Assembly (NCBI GenBank): GCA_030549815.1
Contig: JAUQQQ010000001.1
Span: 154,873-199,845 of the forward strand
Reading direction: 5' to 3'
Source of the DNA: a bacterium
GTDB lineage: Bacteria; DRYD01
Length of the DNA: 44,973 bases
The position numbers and the translations under genes were made by a program. This document shows, piece by piece, positions 18,082 through 26,522 of the stretch. Position 1 is the first letter of the stretch, and the number at the start of each line of letters is the position of its first letter. The notes under the pieces are model-generated. The model made no database searches. It had not been told where the DNA came from and worked only from the letters and a program-made list of their open reading frames with translations.

Positions 18082-18615
18082 TTATATTAATCTTCCACCT
18101 GCAGGAAAACCAAAGGAACCACTTATTGCACTAAAGTTAAAATTAAATCCACCTTGTCCAAATTGTTGTTGCCCTTGATTTTGTTGTTGTAGTAATAACA
18201 TTAATAAAATGATTATTAATAAGATTATCATTTGTTGGTTTGCACCTTGTGGTTGGCAACAACCAGGATTACCAAATGCTGGAGGCATTCCACCCATAGG
18301 AGGCATCATTCCAGGCATTCCACCCATACCAGGCATTTGCGGAAATCCCATAGAAAATGGGGAACACGGATTTTGCCCCATTTGACCTAACGGATTTGAT
18401 AACAATGAACCTAATAATCCTCCTAATAAACCTCCAAGTAATCCTCCAACCAAACCTCCTAACAAACCTTGCAACAATGGGTTATTTAGTGCAAATCTAT
18501 CTTGAATTCCGAACCCTGCACCTACTCCAAAACCTGCACCTATCCCAAAGCCCGCGCCTATTCCAAAGCCTCCTCCTATAAAACCTCCACCTATCGCACC
18601 TATGTTGTTAAACAT
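18082..18615 (-). CDS. Glycine-rich low-complexity protein of unknown function
   Basis: The 177-residue protein is built of distinct low-complexity blocks. Residues 9-36 are GFGIGA-type repeats. About residues 48-70 are GGLLGGL repeats that read as a glycine zipper. A Met/Pro/Gly block follows (MPGMGGMPGMMPPMGGMPP), then a CCQPQ segment, a hydrophobic helix of about 15 residues (MIILLIIILLMLLL) and a Gln/Gly/Phe tail. It has one Cys early in the Pro-rich part and a Cys-Cys pair, but no signal peptide. I do not recognise a family. It has its own promoter-like sequence and a strong terminator, so it is a single-gene unit. A membrane-associated or self-assembling structural protein is a guess. 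Confidence 0.75.
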   Translation of the reverse strand: MFNNIGAIGGGFIGGGFGIGAGFGIGAGFGVGAGFGIQDRFALNNPLLQGLLGGLVGGLLGGLLGGLLGSLLSNPLGQMGQNPCSPFSMGFPQMPGMGGMPGMMPPMGGMPPAFGNPGCCQPQGANQQMIILLIIILLMLLLQQQNQGQQQFGQGGFNFNFSAISGSFGFPAGGRLI

Positions 18616-18650
18616 ACCTTTTCACGTCCTCATTTCCTTCTATCACTTAC

Positions 18651-18678
18651 TTTATAAAAAATTTGTATTAATAAACAA
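18651..18678 (-). promoter_or_regulatory. Promoter-like sequence for the glycine-rich protein gene
   Basis: Minus strand TTGTTT (18678-18673), 16 nt, TATAAA (18656-18651). It is about 35 nt before the ATG, with GAGGACGTG and AAAAGG between as possible ribosome binding sites. Confidence 0.5.
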
Positions 18679-18739
18679 CATTTCTTTTGTTACAATTGTT
18701 AAAATTTTACTGCATTTGTAAAAAATTGAATATTCAAAA

Positions 18740-19429
18740 TTAAACACTTCTTATTCTTTCTATCGCATTTCTTATGGTATAATTATCAGGAAAATTCAAT
18801 ATTTTTGATTTTTCAACATATTTAACTAACACATTATAAGTAGTAGGTCCAATGGGAACAAAAAATTTAGTATCAACTACAAAATTCTCGAAAAATACCT
18901 TAGTTATAAAAGAACTCGTTAAAACAACGTAATCATAACTACCTAAATTTTTTTCACCACTACAAACAGGTACCAAAGTATAAATATATACCTCCTTAAC
19001 GTTAGGTAAATCAATAGGTAAAGACAACATAGATCTTAAAATTAAAATGTTCTTATTCGTAAAATAACTTAATTTTCTTCTTAAAGACTCTGAATCATAC
19101 TTATCAGGAATAATTATTTCTTTTTGAATTCCGAAAAGCTCTTTTATCTTTTTAGCAGTCATAGAACCTATTGCAATAAATTCCTTATCTCTAACAAAAA
19201 AATTTCTATCCTTTATAAAATCAAAAAAAATCTTTACTCCATTTTGACTAGTAAAACCTATATAATCAAATTTATCGATAATTTCCATAGCACTATTCAA
19301 ATTATCATAAAGAACTTGAATCCTTACAACTTCAACTATATCAATTAAAACATCATACTCCTTTTCCAAAATTTTCTTCAACTCTTTATTCTCTTCTGAT
19401 TGTGGTCTTGTAAGCAATATTCTATCCAT
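18740..19429 (-). CDS. hemD: Uroporphyrinogen-III synthase
   Basis: Closes and inverts ring D of hydroxymethylbilane to give uroporphyrinogen III, the branch point to heme, siroheme and cobamides. The family is weakly conserved, but MDRILLTRPQSE, the mid-protein YIGFTSQNGVKIFFDF, AIGSMTAKKIKELFG and the later YDYVVLTSSFITKVFF plus VPIGPTTYNVLVKY are the expected repeated half-domain pattern. I start at 19429, where ATG overlaps the upstream stop as TAATG; the longer frame from 19447 adds six residues. About 229 residues. No other heme gene is in the window. Confidence 0.83.
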   Translation of the reverse strand: MDRILLTRPQSEENKELKKILEKEYDVLIDIVEVVRIQVLYDNLNSAMEIIDKFDYIGFTSQNGVKIFFDFIKDRNFFVRDKEFIAIGSMTAKKIKELFGIQKEIIIPDKYDSESLRRKLSYFTNKNILILRSMLSLPIDLPNVKEVYIYTLVPVCSGEKNLGSYDYVVLTSSFITKVFFENFVVDTKFFVPIGPTTYNVLVKYVEKSKILNFPDNYTIRNAIERIRSV

Positions 19430-20574
19430 TAATTCATATTCACCCAAGAATCAATAAAACTATTCCTTACGATTTTATCAACAAAAAAACAAAATTCATC
19501 TATTTTAGAATTAAGAAGCAAAAGTAATTTTTCATCACATAATGAAGATAACAAATCCCCAAAAAATTTTCGACAAGAAAAATTAAAATTAAAACTAACA
19601 CAACGATTATTTAATTCAGCTTTCCATACCTTTATCTCCCTTTCAAAAGATACCTCCATCGAAGCAATCCTAATAGCAATAAATAACAGAAAAATACTTA
19701 ATTGCTCATTATAAACCATCCTGGATATTTTATAAATACAAGAAGCACAATACCCATAATTTTTTAGCTTCCAATTCTCTACAGCAGCAAGCAAATAAAC
19801 ACAAGAAGATAACCCAAAATTCCCAACTAACCTAAAATACCTACTAATATTCTCATAAGTAGAAACAACGAAAGTTTTATTAAAAGCATCACTAAAATCA
19901 TACTTTTTATCTAACTTAATAATAATCGAAACAAGTAGGTTTTGCAAGAAAAATTGAACAAAGTCATCATCTTTATTCTTTACACCAAAATCAACTATAT
20001 CAGATATAACATCAGTAATCTCACTTTTATCCATAATCTCAATTTTTTCAAGGATAATTCTTGATAATTTATCCAAATCAGCTTTCCCAAATTTTTTATA
20101 CAGAATCTTAACAATCTTCAAAGAATCGTGGATTGACAAAGAAACAAAAACTTGGTTCAGTATATCTTCATTAAAATTAGGAATACCCAGATTGATTTTT
20201 TCTATCTCATCTCTTAACTTAGTGTAATCCGTTTTTCCAAAAATTTTTTCCAGTCTTTGCAGAAAATCATCCTTATTAAAAGGATTGTTTAACAAAATCT
20301 CTATTTGCTGATTAAAATCAATCTTCTTTACGATTTTTTGAATTTCAGACAAAATAAAAAAATATTTACAAATCACACTATCCTTATTACCAAACCTATT
20401 CAAAATAGAGGAAAAAAGATTGTAATAAGAATAAAAGGATATCCATAAATTACCATGCTCAAAATTTTTATTTATCAGCCCATAAATTTCATTGAATAAA
20501 TCCTCAAAGTCCTCTTCTCTAACATCCTTTATACTATTAATTTTTTGATAAATAATGGGTAAATTATTTATCAC
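19429..20574 (-). CDS. Unknown helical protein between acyP and hemD
   Basis: The 381-residue protein is rich in Ile, Phe, Asn and Lys, appears mostly helical and has no signal peptide, clear membrane helix or catalytic motif. I do not recognise a family. Its start overlaps acyP by 4 nt, and its stop overlaps the hemD start by one base (TAATG), so it is translated with them. Three cysteines lie in a short stretch (CASCIYK with a cysteine 11 residues upstream in SSCVYLLA), which may or may not matter. Confidence 0.7.
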   Translation of the reverse strand: MINNLPIIYQKINSIKDVREEDFEDLFNEIYGLINKNFEHGNLWISFYSYYNLFSSILNRFGNKDSVICKYFFILSEIQKIVKKIDFNQQIEILLNNPFNKDDFLQRLEKIFGKTDYTKLRDEIEKINLGIPNFNEDILNQVFVSLSIHDSLKIVKILYKKFGKADLDKLSRIILEKIEIMDKSEITDVISDIVDFGVKNKDDDFVQFFLQNLLVSIIIKLDKKYDFSDAFNKTFVVSTYENISRYFRLVGNFGLSSCVYLLAAVENWKLKNYGYCASCIYKISRMVYNEQLSIFLLFIAIRIASMEVSFEREIKVWKAELNNRCVSFNFNFSCRKFFGDLLSSLCDEKLLLLLNSKIDEFCFFVDKIVRNSFIDSWVNMN

Positions 20575-20840
20575 AGAATTTCAAATTTTCCCAACCATTC
20601 CTCTGGCACTTCTACTTCCTTAACAACAACATCCTTAACAAAACCCGGGGATTCTTCTTTTATTAACATCAATAATTCATTAATCTTTTGTTCTTGACCA
20701 ATCAGCAACGCTTCAACCCTGGAATCTGGCAAATTTTTAGCATAACCACTAATATTATTTGCCAACGCATTTTTTCTTATAAAATACCTCATTCCCACAC
20801 CCTGGACCTTTCCAGAAATAAACACTAAGAAAGCTCTCAT
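20571..20840 (-). CDS. acyP: Acylphosphatase
   Basis: Small enzyme hydrolysing acyl phosphates. The diagnostic GKVQGVGMRYFIRKNA (loop with catalytic Arg) and ISGYAKNLPDSRVEALLIG (with the Asn of the second motif) are intact. At 89 residues it is of full length. Its ATG overlaps the nuoD stop by 4 nt and its stop overlaps the next gene by 4 nt. Confidence 0.95.
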   Translation of the reverse strand: MRAFLVFISGKVQGVGMRYFIRKNALANNISGYAKNLPDSRVEALLIGQEQKINELLMLIKEESPGFVKDVVVKEVEVPEEWLGKFEIL

Positions 20841-22015
20841 CTATCAATCTCTCCCAACACTATATCAAGGGTTCCTAATGTAACAATCATATCCTGAATT
20901 AATTGACCTTTAGAAACCTCTGGCAAAAGAGAAAGATTAGAAAAAGCAGCACTTCTATACTTTACTCTGTAAGGTTTATCATAACCATCAGAAACAACAA
21001 AAACACCGTATTCTCCTCTTGGAGATTCAGTCTTTACATAAACCTGCCCCGGTGGTACATCAACTCTCCATCCCACTCTTATATCTATATGAGGTTGAGT
21101 CCTAACAAAAGGATCTTCCAAAATCTTAACAACTTGCTCAAGTATCTTAATCGTCTCTTCTATTTCCTTCATCCTAACTAAATACCTTGCCATGTTATCT
21201 CCAGCAGTTTCAACCGGTATTTCAAAATCAAGCTCATCGTAAATAAGATAAGGTTCAGCTCTTCTTAGATCCCACCTAACACCTGAAGCTCTCAAAACTG
21301 GTCCCGACGCACCATAACTTATCGCTAAATCCTGAGGAATATACCCAACATCCTCCATCCTACTAACAAATATAGGATTTTCTGTTAAAATACCATGCAA
21401 ATCCGGCAATTTCCTCTTCAATAAAACTAAAAAATCCCTAACATCGTTTAGAACACTATCAGCAATATCATAAGCAACCCCTGTCGGCCTAATATAATGC
21501 AAAGTCAATCTTGCACCAACCAATTTTTCAAATATGGAAAGAACATATTCTCTTAATTCGAAAGCCCAAAGAAAAGGAGTAACAGCACCCGCATCAAGAG
21601 CAATTAACCCATACCACAAAAGATGACTTGCTAATCTGTTTAATTCAACAGCCAAAACCCTTAACGCTTGAGCTTTACGAGAAGGAACCACACCCAAAAG
21701 CTCATCAACAGCTAAACAAATCGGTAAATTCATATTCATCGCGGAAATATAATCCTGCCTATCAGTTATATGAACCCCCTGCACATAAGTCAAGCTTTCA
21801 GCAATTCTTTCCATACTTCTGTGTAAATAACCAATAACAGGTTTCAATTCAAGTATAACTTCTCCATCAAGCTTAACCAAAAGTTGCAATATTCCGTGTG
21901 TTGATGGGTGCTGCGGCCCCATCGCAACCCACATCTCTTTTATCTCTATACCATCCTCTAATGCTATCGTATCCTCTCTATTTATCCAAAAAGATAAACT
22001 TTTTTCCTCAATCAT
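20837..22015 (-). CDS. nuoD: NADH-quinone oxidoreductase subunit D (49-kDa)
   Basis: Peripheral-arm subunit of complex I that, with NuoB, forms the quinone pocket. GPQHPSTHGILQLLVKLDGE, IGYLHRSMERIAE, the ITDRQDYISAMN segment and the C-terminal end IVLGEIDR are all typical, and 392 residues is full length. It has His but not the four Ni-binding cysteines of hydrogenases, so it is a NuoD and not a hydrogenase large subunit. It is not next to nuoA, B, C or E-N here: downstream come acyP and hemD, upstream a 96-nt gap and a CDP-alcohol transferase. The other subunits must be elsewhere. Confidence 0.95.
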   Translation of the reverse strand: MIEEKSLSFWINREDTIALEDGIEIKEMWVAMGPQHPSTHGILQLLVKLDGEVILELKPVIGYLHRSMERIAESLTYVQGVHITDRQDYISAMNMNLPICLAVDELLGVVPSRKAQALRVLAVELNRLASHLLWYGLIALDAGAVTPFLWAFELREYVLSIFEKLVGARLTLHYIRPTGVAYDIADSVLNDVRDFLVLLKRKLPDLHGILTENPIFVSRMEDVGYIPQDLAISYGASGPVLRASGVRWDLRRAEPYLIYDELDFEIPVETAGDNMARYLVRMKEIEETIKILEQVVKILEDPFVRTQPHIDIRVGWRVDVPPGQVYVKTESPRGEYGVFVVSDGYDKPYRVKYRSAAFSNLSLLPEVSKGQLIQDMIVTLGTLDIVLGEIDR

Positions 22016-22111
22016 GGTCCTTAACTCTCCTTCATCTTATTTCCTATTGATTTAGTTCAATAAAAATATCCTCACATCCTTTTCTAAACAAAATAATCTT
22101 TCATAAATCGC

Positions 22112-22897
22112 TTATCTAAACAAGCGATAAATAATCAACATAATAATAATGAAAGCACAAAAGAAAGGTAAATAAAGGTAAAATTTTTCAAGACCAAAAA
22201 GGGTAAAAACACCCAAAACAAAAAGTTGAGTGCTAAGCCCCATATTCGCAGTAAAATACAAATATTCCCTCTTCCAAAAATCATCTTTCCTCCCCTTCTT
22301 TACCCAAAGAAACTTCTCAAAGACAATTATTAAATAATCCTGGTAACCAAGTAGAAAATCATATAAAAGTTTAAAAAATCTCTCCAAAGCATTTAATTTT
22401 TGGTATTTTTGTTCAATCCCTAAACCTTTATATAATCTCTCCAAATTGAAATCATAAGACAAAACCCACGTCAATACATAAAAACTTATTAAACAAAGGA
22501 TAATTTCGTTATGCTTCAATCCAATAGATAAAAAAATAGCTAAATTACCCAAATAATCCATGATAGTATCCAAGTATCTTCCTAAAATAGACTGAATTTC
22601 TTTATACCTAGCCAATTGACCATCCAAATTATCTAAAACAGTTTTAAATTGTAATAAAACAAAAACTAAAAAATTCTCAAAATAACTGTTAGAATAAAAG
22701 AGAATAAATGCTGAAATTATAACGATAAGCGTATGAAAAATAACAATCCATTCAGGTTTTATAGAAAGATCTTTGATATAAATGAGCAAGAAATGAGCGA
22801 GTGGACGAAATATTTGAATGTTAATAATCTCCTCAACAGGTCTTATCTTTACAGATTTTCTAAAAATCTGATCCCTTTCAACATATTTTAACAACAT
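22112..22897 (-). CDS. CDP-alcohol phosphatidyltransferase family membrane protein
   Basis: Integral membrane enzyme that joins a CDP-activated lipid or polyol to an alcohol. The family signature is perfect: DNLDGQLAR, eight residues, G, three, D, three, D (DxxDGxxAR-G-D-D), near residues 88-113. Several hydrophobic segments flank it, including the last 40 residues. The acceptor cannot be told from sequence; phosphatidylglycerol, inositol-type or other headgroups are possible. At 261 residues it is somewhat longer than PgsA. Confidence 0.88.
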   Translation of the reverse strand: MLLKYVERDQIFRKSVKIRPVEEIINIQIFRPLAHFLLIYIKDLSIKPEWIVIFHTLIVIISAFILFYSNSYFENFLVFVLLQFKTVLDNLDGQLARYKEIQSILGRYLDTIMDYLGNLAIFLSIGLKHNEIILCLISFYVLTWVLSYDFNLERLYKGLGIEQKYQKLNALERFFKLLYDFLLGYQDYLIIVFEKFLWVKKGRKDDFWKREYLYFTANMGLSTQLFVLGVFTLFGLEKFYLYLPFFCAFIIIMLIIYRLFR

Positions 22898-22925
22898 TAA
22901 TCTTCAACGTCTTCTTACTTTTTTA

Positions 22926-22947
22926 AGAATGATCTCTTAATCATTCT
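22926..22947. repeat. Inverted repeat upstream of the CDP-alcohol transferase gene
   Basis: Perfect 8-nt arms agaatgat and atcattct with a 6-nt loop. No T run follows on the minus strand, so it looks more like an operator or leader hairpin than a terminator. A direct repeat (aaccagtt, twice) lies at 22989-23007. Confidence 0.4.
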
Positions 22948-23016
22948 ATTATTAGGTATAGGGATTTGGTAGTGGGGCTTTTTGCTGAAACCAGTTAAAA
23001 ACCAGTTGAAAGCTAT

Positions 23017-23505
23017 TTAAATTAAATTATGGGCGATGGCCATAGAAATGGAACTCAAGGTCTTCGCATCCTTTATTTCGTTATTACGCACTAAATCAAA
23101 GAACTCACTTTTGGAGAAAAATTTCACTTCTGAAATTTCATCTAATTGCTGCGGTTTTAAATCTTGATTTTCTTCCAACTTATAAAAAAAGATATGAATT
23201 ATTTCATTTGAAAAACCAGGAGTAGTATAAATTTTACCCAAATAAATCAATTTAGATTCATTCAAATTTATTCCGGTTTCTTCAAAAACCTCTCTAAGGA
23301 CAGTAGATTTTGGGTTCTCATCAGATTTATCTATCTTACCTGCAGGAATTTCCCACGTATATTCTTTTAATGCTTTTCTATATTGTCTTACCAAGAGTAT
23401 TTTATTATCAAAATATATAATGCAAGCACTTGCTCCAGGATGCTCAACTAATTCATAACCTTCTTCAACTTTCAACTTAAGCAAGTTCCCGTCAAAAATA
23501 TACAT
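23017..23505 (-). CDS. NUDIX hydrolase, ADP-ribose pyrophosphatase type
   Basis: Hydrolyses a nucleoside diphosphate linked to another moiety, most likely ADP-ribose to AMP and ribose 5-phosphate. The NUDIX box runs from AGKIDKSDENPKSTV to REVFEETGI; the REVFEETG core is intact, with one extra residue before the first glutamate compared with the strict consensus. The preceding VRQYRKALKEYTWEIPAG is typical of the ADP-ribose subfamily. I chose the ATG at 23505 because GGGAGG lies just upstream; the frame stays open 20 residues further. It is divergent from the plus-strand gene at 23668. Confidence 0.88.
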   Translation of the reverse strand: MYIFDGNLLKLKVEEGYELVEHPGASACIIYFDNKILLVRQYRKALKEYTWEIPAGKIDKSDENPKSTVLREVFEETGINLNESKLIYLGKIYTTPGFSNEIIHIFFYKLEENQDLKPQQLDEISEVKFFSKSEFFDLVRNNEIKDAKTLSSISMAIAHNLI

Positions 23506-23667
23506 AAAAACCTCCCTCTTTTTAAATTTATCCCTTTTTCTATAGATTTTCATCTTTCCTTTCACTTTCCTTCATTTAATTTTAATTTCTCTTTTTTACA
23601 TTTTTTTTACATAACAAGAAAGGTAGGATAAAAAAAAATAATTAAATTTTATAGGAGGGAGTTAAGA

Positions 23668-25464
23668 ATGGAAAAAAAAATAGATTCTAAAACACTTTTC
23701 AACTTTTACCTAAAATCCCAGAATAATCTTTTCATCATCCCACACGAAATATCTACCAAATTTAGCGATACTGTAAACCTATCCAACAAATTAAATACCT
23801 ATTCCTCTGAAGACTATTATTCACCTTTAATAGGAACATTTAGTCAATATTTAATCCCAGATTTTGAGTATCTCTTAGCGGCAGGTTTATACTTTTCATT
23901 AGCATCAAATGGTAACGTTATTTTCGATAATAAATATTTACAAAAAATAAATGAATTAATGACCAAAAAAAATGACCCACTAAAAGAATTCATTTTTGGA
24001 CCAAATAATCAAATAATGACAAATCAACTAATCAGCAATTTCTCTACACCAATACCAACAAAAGTATTCGAATTCTTAGGTGATAATTTTGTTGGCCAAG
24101 CAGCATGGGTAGCAAAAGCTGAACAATTACCCGACCAAAAAACATTAGTAAATCTATTCTTAGAAACTAAAAATCTACTGACAATCATTAATAATAAACC
24201 CTTTATTGATACATTCTTGCTAAAAGAACTAAATGATTTTCTGTTGAAATTCTCTCAATCTTTTTCGAATTTTCCAGAAATAAACGAATTCGTTAATTAC
24301 TTTTTGCAAAATAATTTCCTAAACAACAATATAGATAACTGGAAAAAAATCTTAGAATCAATTAGTAGTGTTTTAGCAACAATAAATGAATTCATAAAAC
24401 CAATGCCCATTAACTCAAAACAAGAAGCGGATAAAACATTAAAGATGTTACATCTTCTGAATCTTTCTCAAAAAGACCCCAACAATTTTTACTTGTTCCT
24501 AATGAATAACCAAGATAATGACTTAAAGAACTTGATAGAGGAAATGGTAATGGAAGGTTACAAGCATAACGTAGATAAAAACGAGTTAATAAAAAGCATA
24601 TCTCAAAATCTTTATAACACATATGTAGGAATATTATCATCATATTTAAAAAAAGCAATAAAAACAGGAGATTTAAAAAATGGGGACTGCTTCTTCTTTC
24701 TACAAATCTATTCCCTTAGCTCCATTTTATTAGATTTGATAAATCAAAATAAAATGAATACCATTGAATACAACAATACAAAACAACAATTAAAAACTTT
24801 GTTAATAATGAAACAATACAATAATGAATTAATAAATTCACTTGATAACCCTGATAAAAATGTTGTTATTTCAACATTAGAAGTTATACGAAGAATGGGA
24901 CAAAAGGTTTCGCCATGGGTTATCCAAAAAAGCCCTGACATGCCAAAAGACAGAACATTTTGGATACGATTAAACCTGTGGTCCAAAATATATAACTCCT
25001 TAGACAAAAATGACCCTAACTACAAACAAAATAAACAATACATGCTTAGCAAACTAAGGAATATAATTTTATCTTATCCAGATACCACAAAGTTTTCAAT
25101 GTTCATCAATAATATCCAAATGAACGATAAAAATTTTGATTCATTTGCTAAGAATTTGGATACACTTTTAAATACCATCGCAGGATTCCCAGTAGCTACA
25201 ACATACGAAAACCCAGATTTCGTTTACTCACAAATTATAAGGCTTAATTTCCTAAAAAACCAACAAGATAACAAAAACCAATTCATTAAAAATGAAATAC
25301 ACACCGAATTAATAACAAAGATAATGACCAGAGATAATATAACAAATCGCGTAATTTTAGATTTCAATGATTACAAAATGAATCTAAAAAACACAAACAA
25401 CATTGAAAATTCCTTATACACAGTTTTGAGCACATTTTACGGTGCCGTTACATATTACTTATAA
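23668..25464 (+). CDS. Unknown 598-residue protein, the only confident plus-strand gene
   Basis: An uninterrupted plus-strand frame with a strong ribosome binding site (AGGAGGGAG, 7 nt before the ATG). It is Asn-, Lys- and Leu-rich, poor in Gly and Cys, mostly helical by eye, with no signal peptide and no recognisable motif. It starts 162 nt from the divergent NUDIX gene and ends only 5 nt before the convergent acyl-ACP-reductase-like gene, with no room for a terminator between. I cannot assign a family or function. Repeated Q-N and D-N pairs raise the possibility of a lineage-specific structural or scaffold protein, but that is a guess. Confidence 0.8.
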   Translation: MEKKIDSKTLFNFYLKSQNNLFIIPHEISTKFSDTVNLSNKLNTYSSEDYYSPLIGTFSQYLIPDFEYLLAAGLYFSLASNGNVIFDNKYLQKINELMTKKNDPLKEFIFGPNNQIMTNQLISNFSTPIPTKVFEFLGDNFVGQAAWVAKAEQLPDQKTLVNLFLETKNLLTIINNKPFIDTFLLKELNDFLLKFSQSFSNFPEINEFVNYFLQNNFLNNNIDNWKKILESISSVLATINEFIKPMPINSKQEADKTLKMLHLLNLSQKDPNNFYLFLMNNQDNDLKNLIEEMVMEGYKHNVDKNELIKSISQNLYNTYVGILSSYLKKAIKTGDLKNGDCFFFLQIYSLSSILLDLINQNKMNTIEYNNTKQQLKTLLIMKQYNNELINSLDNPDKNVVISTLEVIRRMGQKVSPWVIQKSPDMPKDRTFWIRLNLWSKIYNSLDKNDPNYKQNKQYMLSKLRNIILSYPDTTKFSMFINNIQMNDKNFDSFAKNLDTLLNTIAGFPVATTYENPDFVYSQIIRLNFLKNQQDNKNQFIKNEIHTELITKIMTRDNITNRVILDFNDYKMNLKNTNNIENSLYTVLSTFYGAVTYYL

Positions 25465-25469
25465 TAGAT

Positions 25470-26516
25470 TCATCGAGGAGTAAAATTAATTTCCCTTTTT
25501 TTCACTTTAAAACCATGCTTCTTTGCCAAAATAGAAATATCCCTTATTTTATTTTCATCAATGTTCCTGCCAATGCTATAGTTTTCATATCTTTCCTCAG
25601 CAGTTAAGATGATAGTTTCAGCCATACATGCTAACACATTGTTTTCAGGAAAACCAATTATATCATTCCACGATAAATCATTAAACAATTTTTTAAATAT
25701 AGGTTCAGAAGGAAGTTCAATAATTCCTCCCTCTATAACTAACACATCTTTTCTTTTCTCAAATACTTCTATCGATGTATTATGAGGCATAGAAATATCG
25801 CAAACTATAGAATTAGGCTTTAAATAATCAGGAAATATTATATGGGTAGGATTAGAAGTAGCAGTTATAACTATATCAGATTTTAAACAAGATTCTTTTA
25901 TATCAGTAGATATGACTAAATTATCAGATTTGATCTCATTTTTCAAAGCCATTAATCTTGATTTATTTCGTGCCACAGCAAAGATTTTATTAAAATCTTT
26001 ATATATTAGCTTAGTTATTGCTTTACCAATAGCACCAGTAGCTCCAACAATACTAACATTTAACTTTTTCTTATTTAAATTCCTTTCAAAAATAACCATA
26101 TCAAGGACTTCCAAAGAAGAAGCAACAGTATAAGAAGCACCAGATGTAAAATTAAGTATCCCGTCAAAGTTTTTAACTAAATTCATACCAGCTTTACCAA
26201 CGATAGAAGTAAAAGCTCCAAGGCCAACAATTTTTGCACCAAACCTAATGGCAAGCTTACTACCCTTAATCAACTTATTCATCGCTAATTTTTCATCTTC
26301 AAGAAACTGGTTTGAAAACAAAGGAATAACAATAAACATTCCAAAAACTTTTTCTTTCGTAGCAGTTTCTATTTCCATTTCAACCGCAACAAAAGGTTCG
26401 ATAAACTTAATTACACTTTGGATAAATTCTTCGCTTTTTCCCTTAATCTGTGGAACAACACGATACAAATCTTCAAAGTTGAGCGGGTGGATAAAAAAAG
26501 CAAAAGGACCTTTCAT
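25470..26516 (-). CDS. Long-chain acyl-ACP reductase (AAR)-like protein
   Basis: In cyanobacteria AAR reduces acyl-ACP to fatty aldehyde with NADPH. This 348-residue protein matches that enzyme along its length (from memory of the cyanobacterial sequence): VGLGAFTSIVG at 97-107, FTSGASYT at 123-130, the Rossmann motif GATGAIG at 158-164, VARNKSRL at 181-188, and LACMAETIILTAEERYENYS-GRN at 295-317. Cys297 aligns with the cysteine that forms the acyl-thioester in the cyanobacterial enzyme. Length is also alike. It is the last gene of a long operon, 6 nt after a START-like lipid-binding protein. No aldehyde-deformylating oxygenase is present, so any product is an aldehyde, alcohol or something else. 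Confidence 0.8.
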   Translation of the reverse strand: MKGPFAFFIHPLNFEDLYRVVPQIKGKSEEFIQSVIKFIEPFVAVEMEIETATKEKVFGMFIVIPLFSNQFLEDEKLAMNKLIKGSKLAIRFGAKIVGLGAFTSIVGKAGMNLVKNFDGILNFTSGASYTVASSLEVLDMVIFERNLNKKKLNVSIVGATGAIGKAITKLIYKDFNKIFAVARNKSRLMALKNEIKSDNLVISTDIKESCLKSDIVITATSNPTHIIFPDYLKPNSIVCDISMPHNTSIEVFEKRKDVLVIEGGIIELPSEPIFKKLFNDLSWNDIIGFPENNVLACMAETIILTAEERYENYSIGRNIDENKIRDISILAKKHGFKVKKREINFTPR

Positions 26517-26522
26517 AATAAA

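Noticed and set aside
20837-22015. nuoD as a NiFe-hydrogenase large subunit
   Set aside because: The four Ni-binding cysteines of hydrogenases are absent, and the GPQHPSTHG and GEIDR ends are those of NuoD.
22926-22947. Inverted repeat as terminator of the NUDIX gene
   Set aside because: On the minus strand it is followed by A-rich, not T-rich, sequence.
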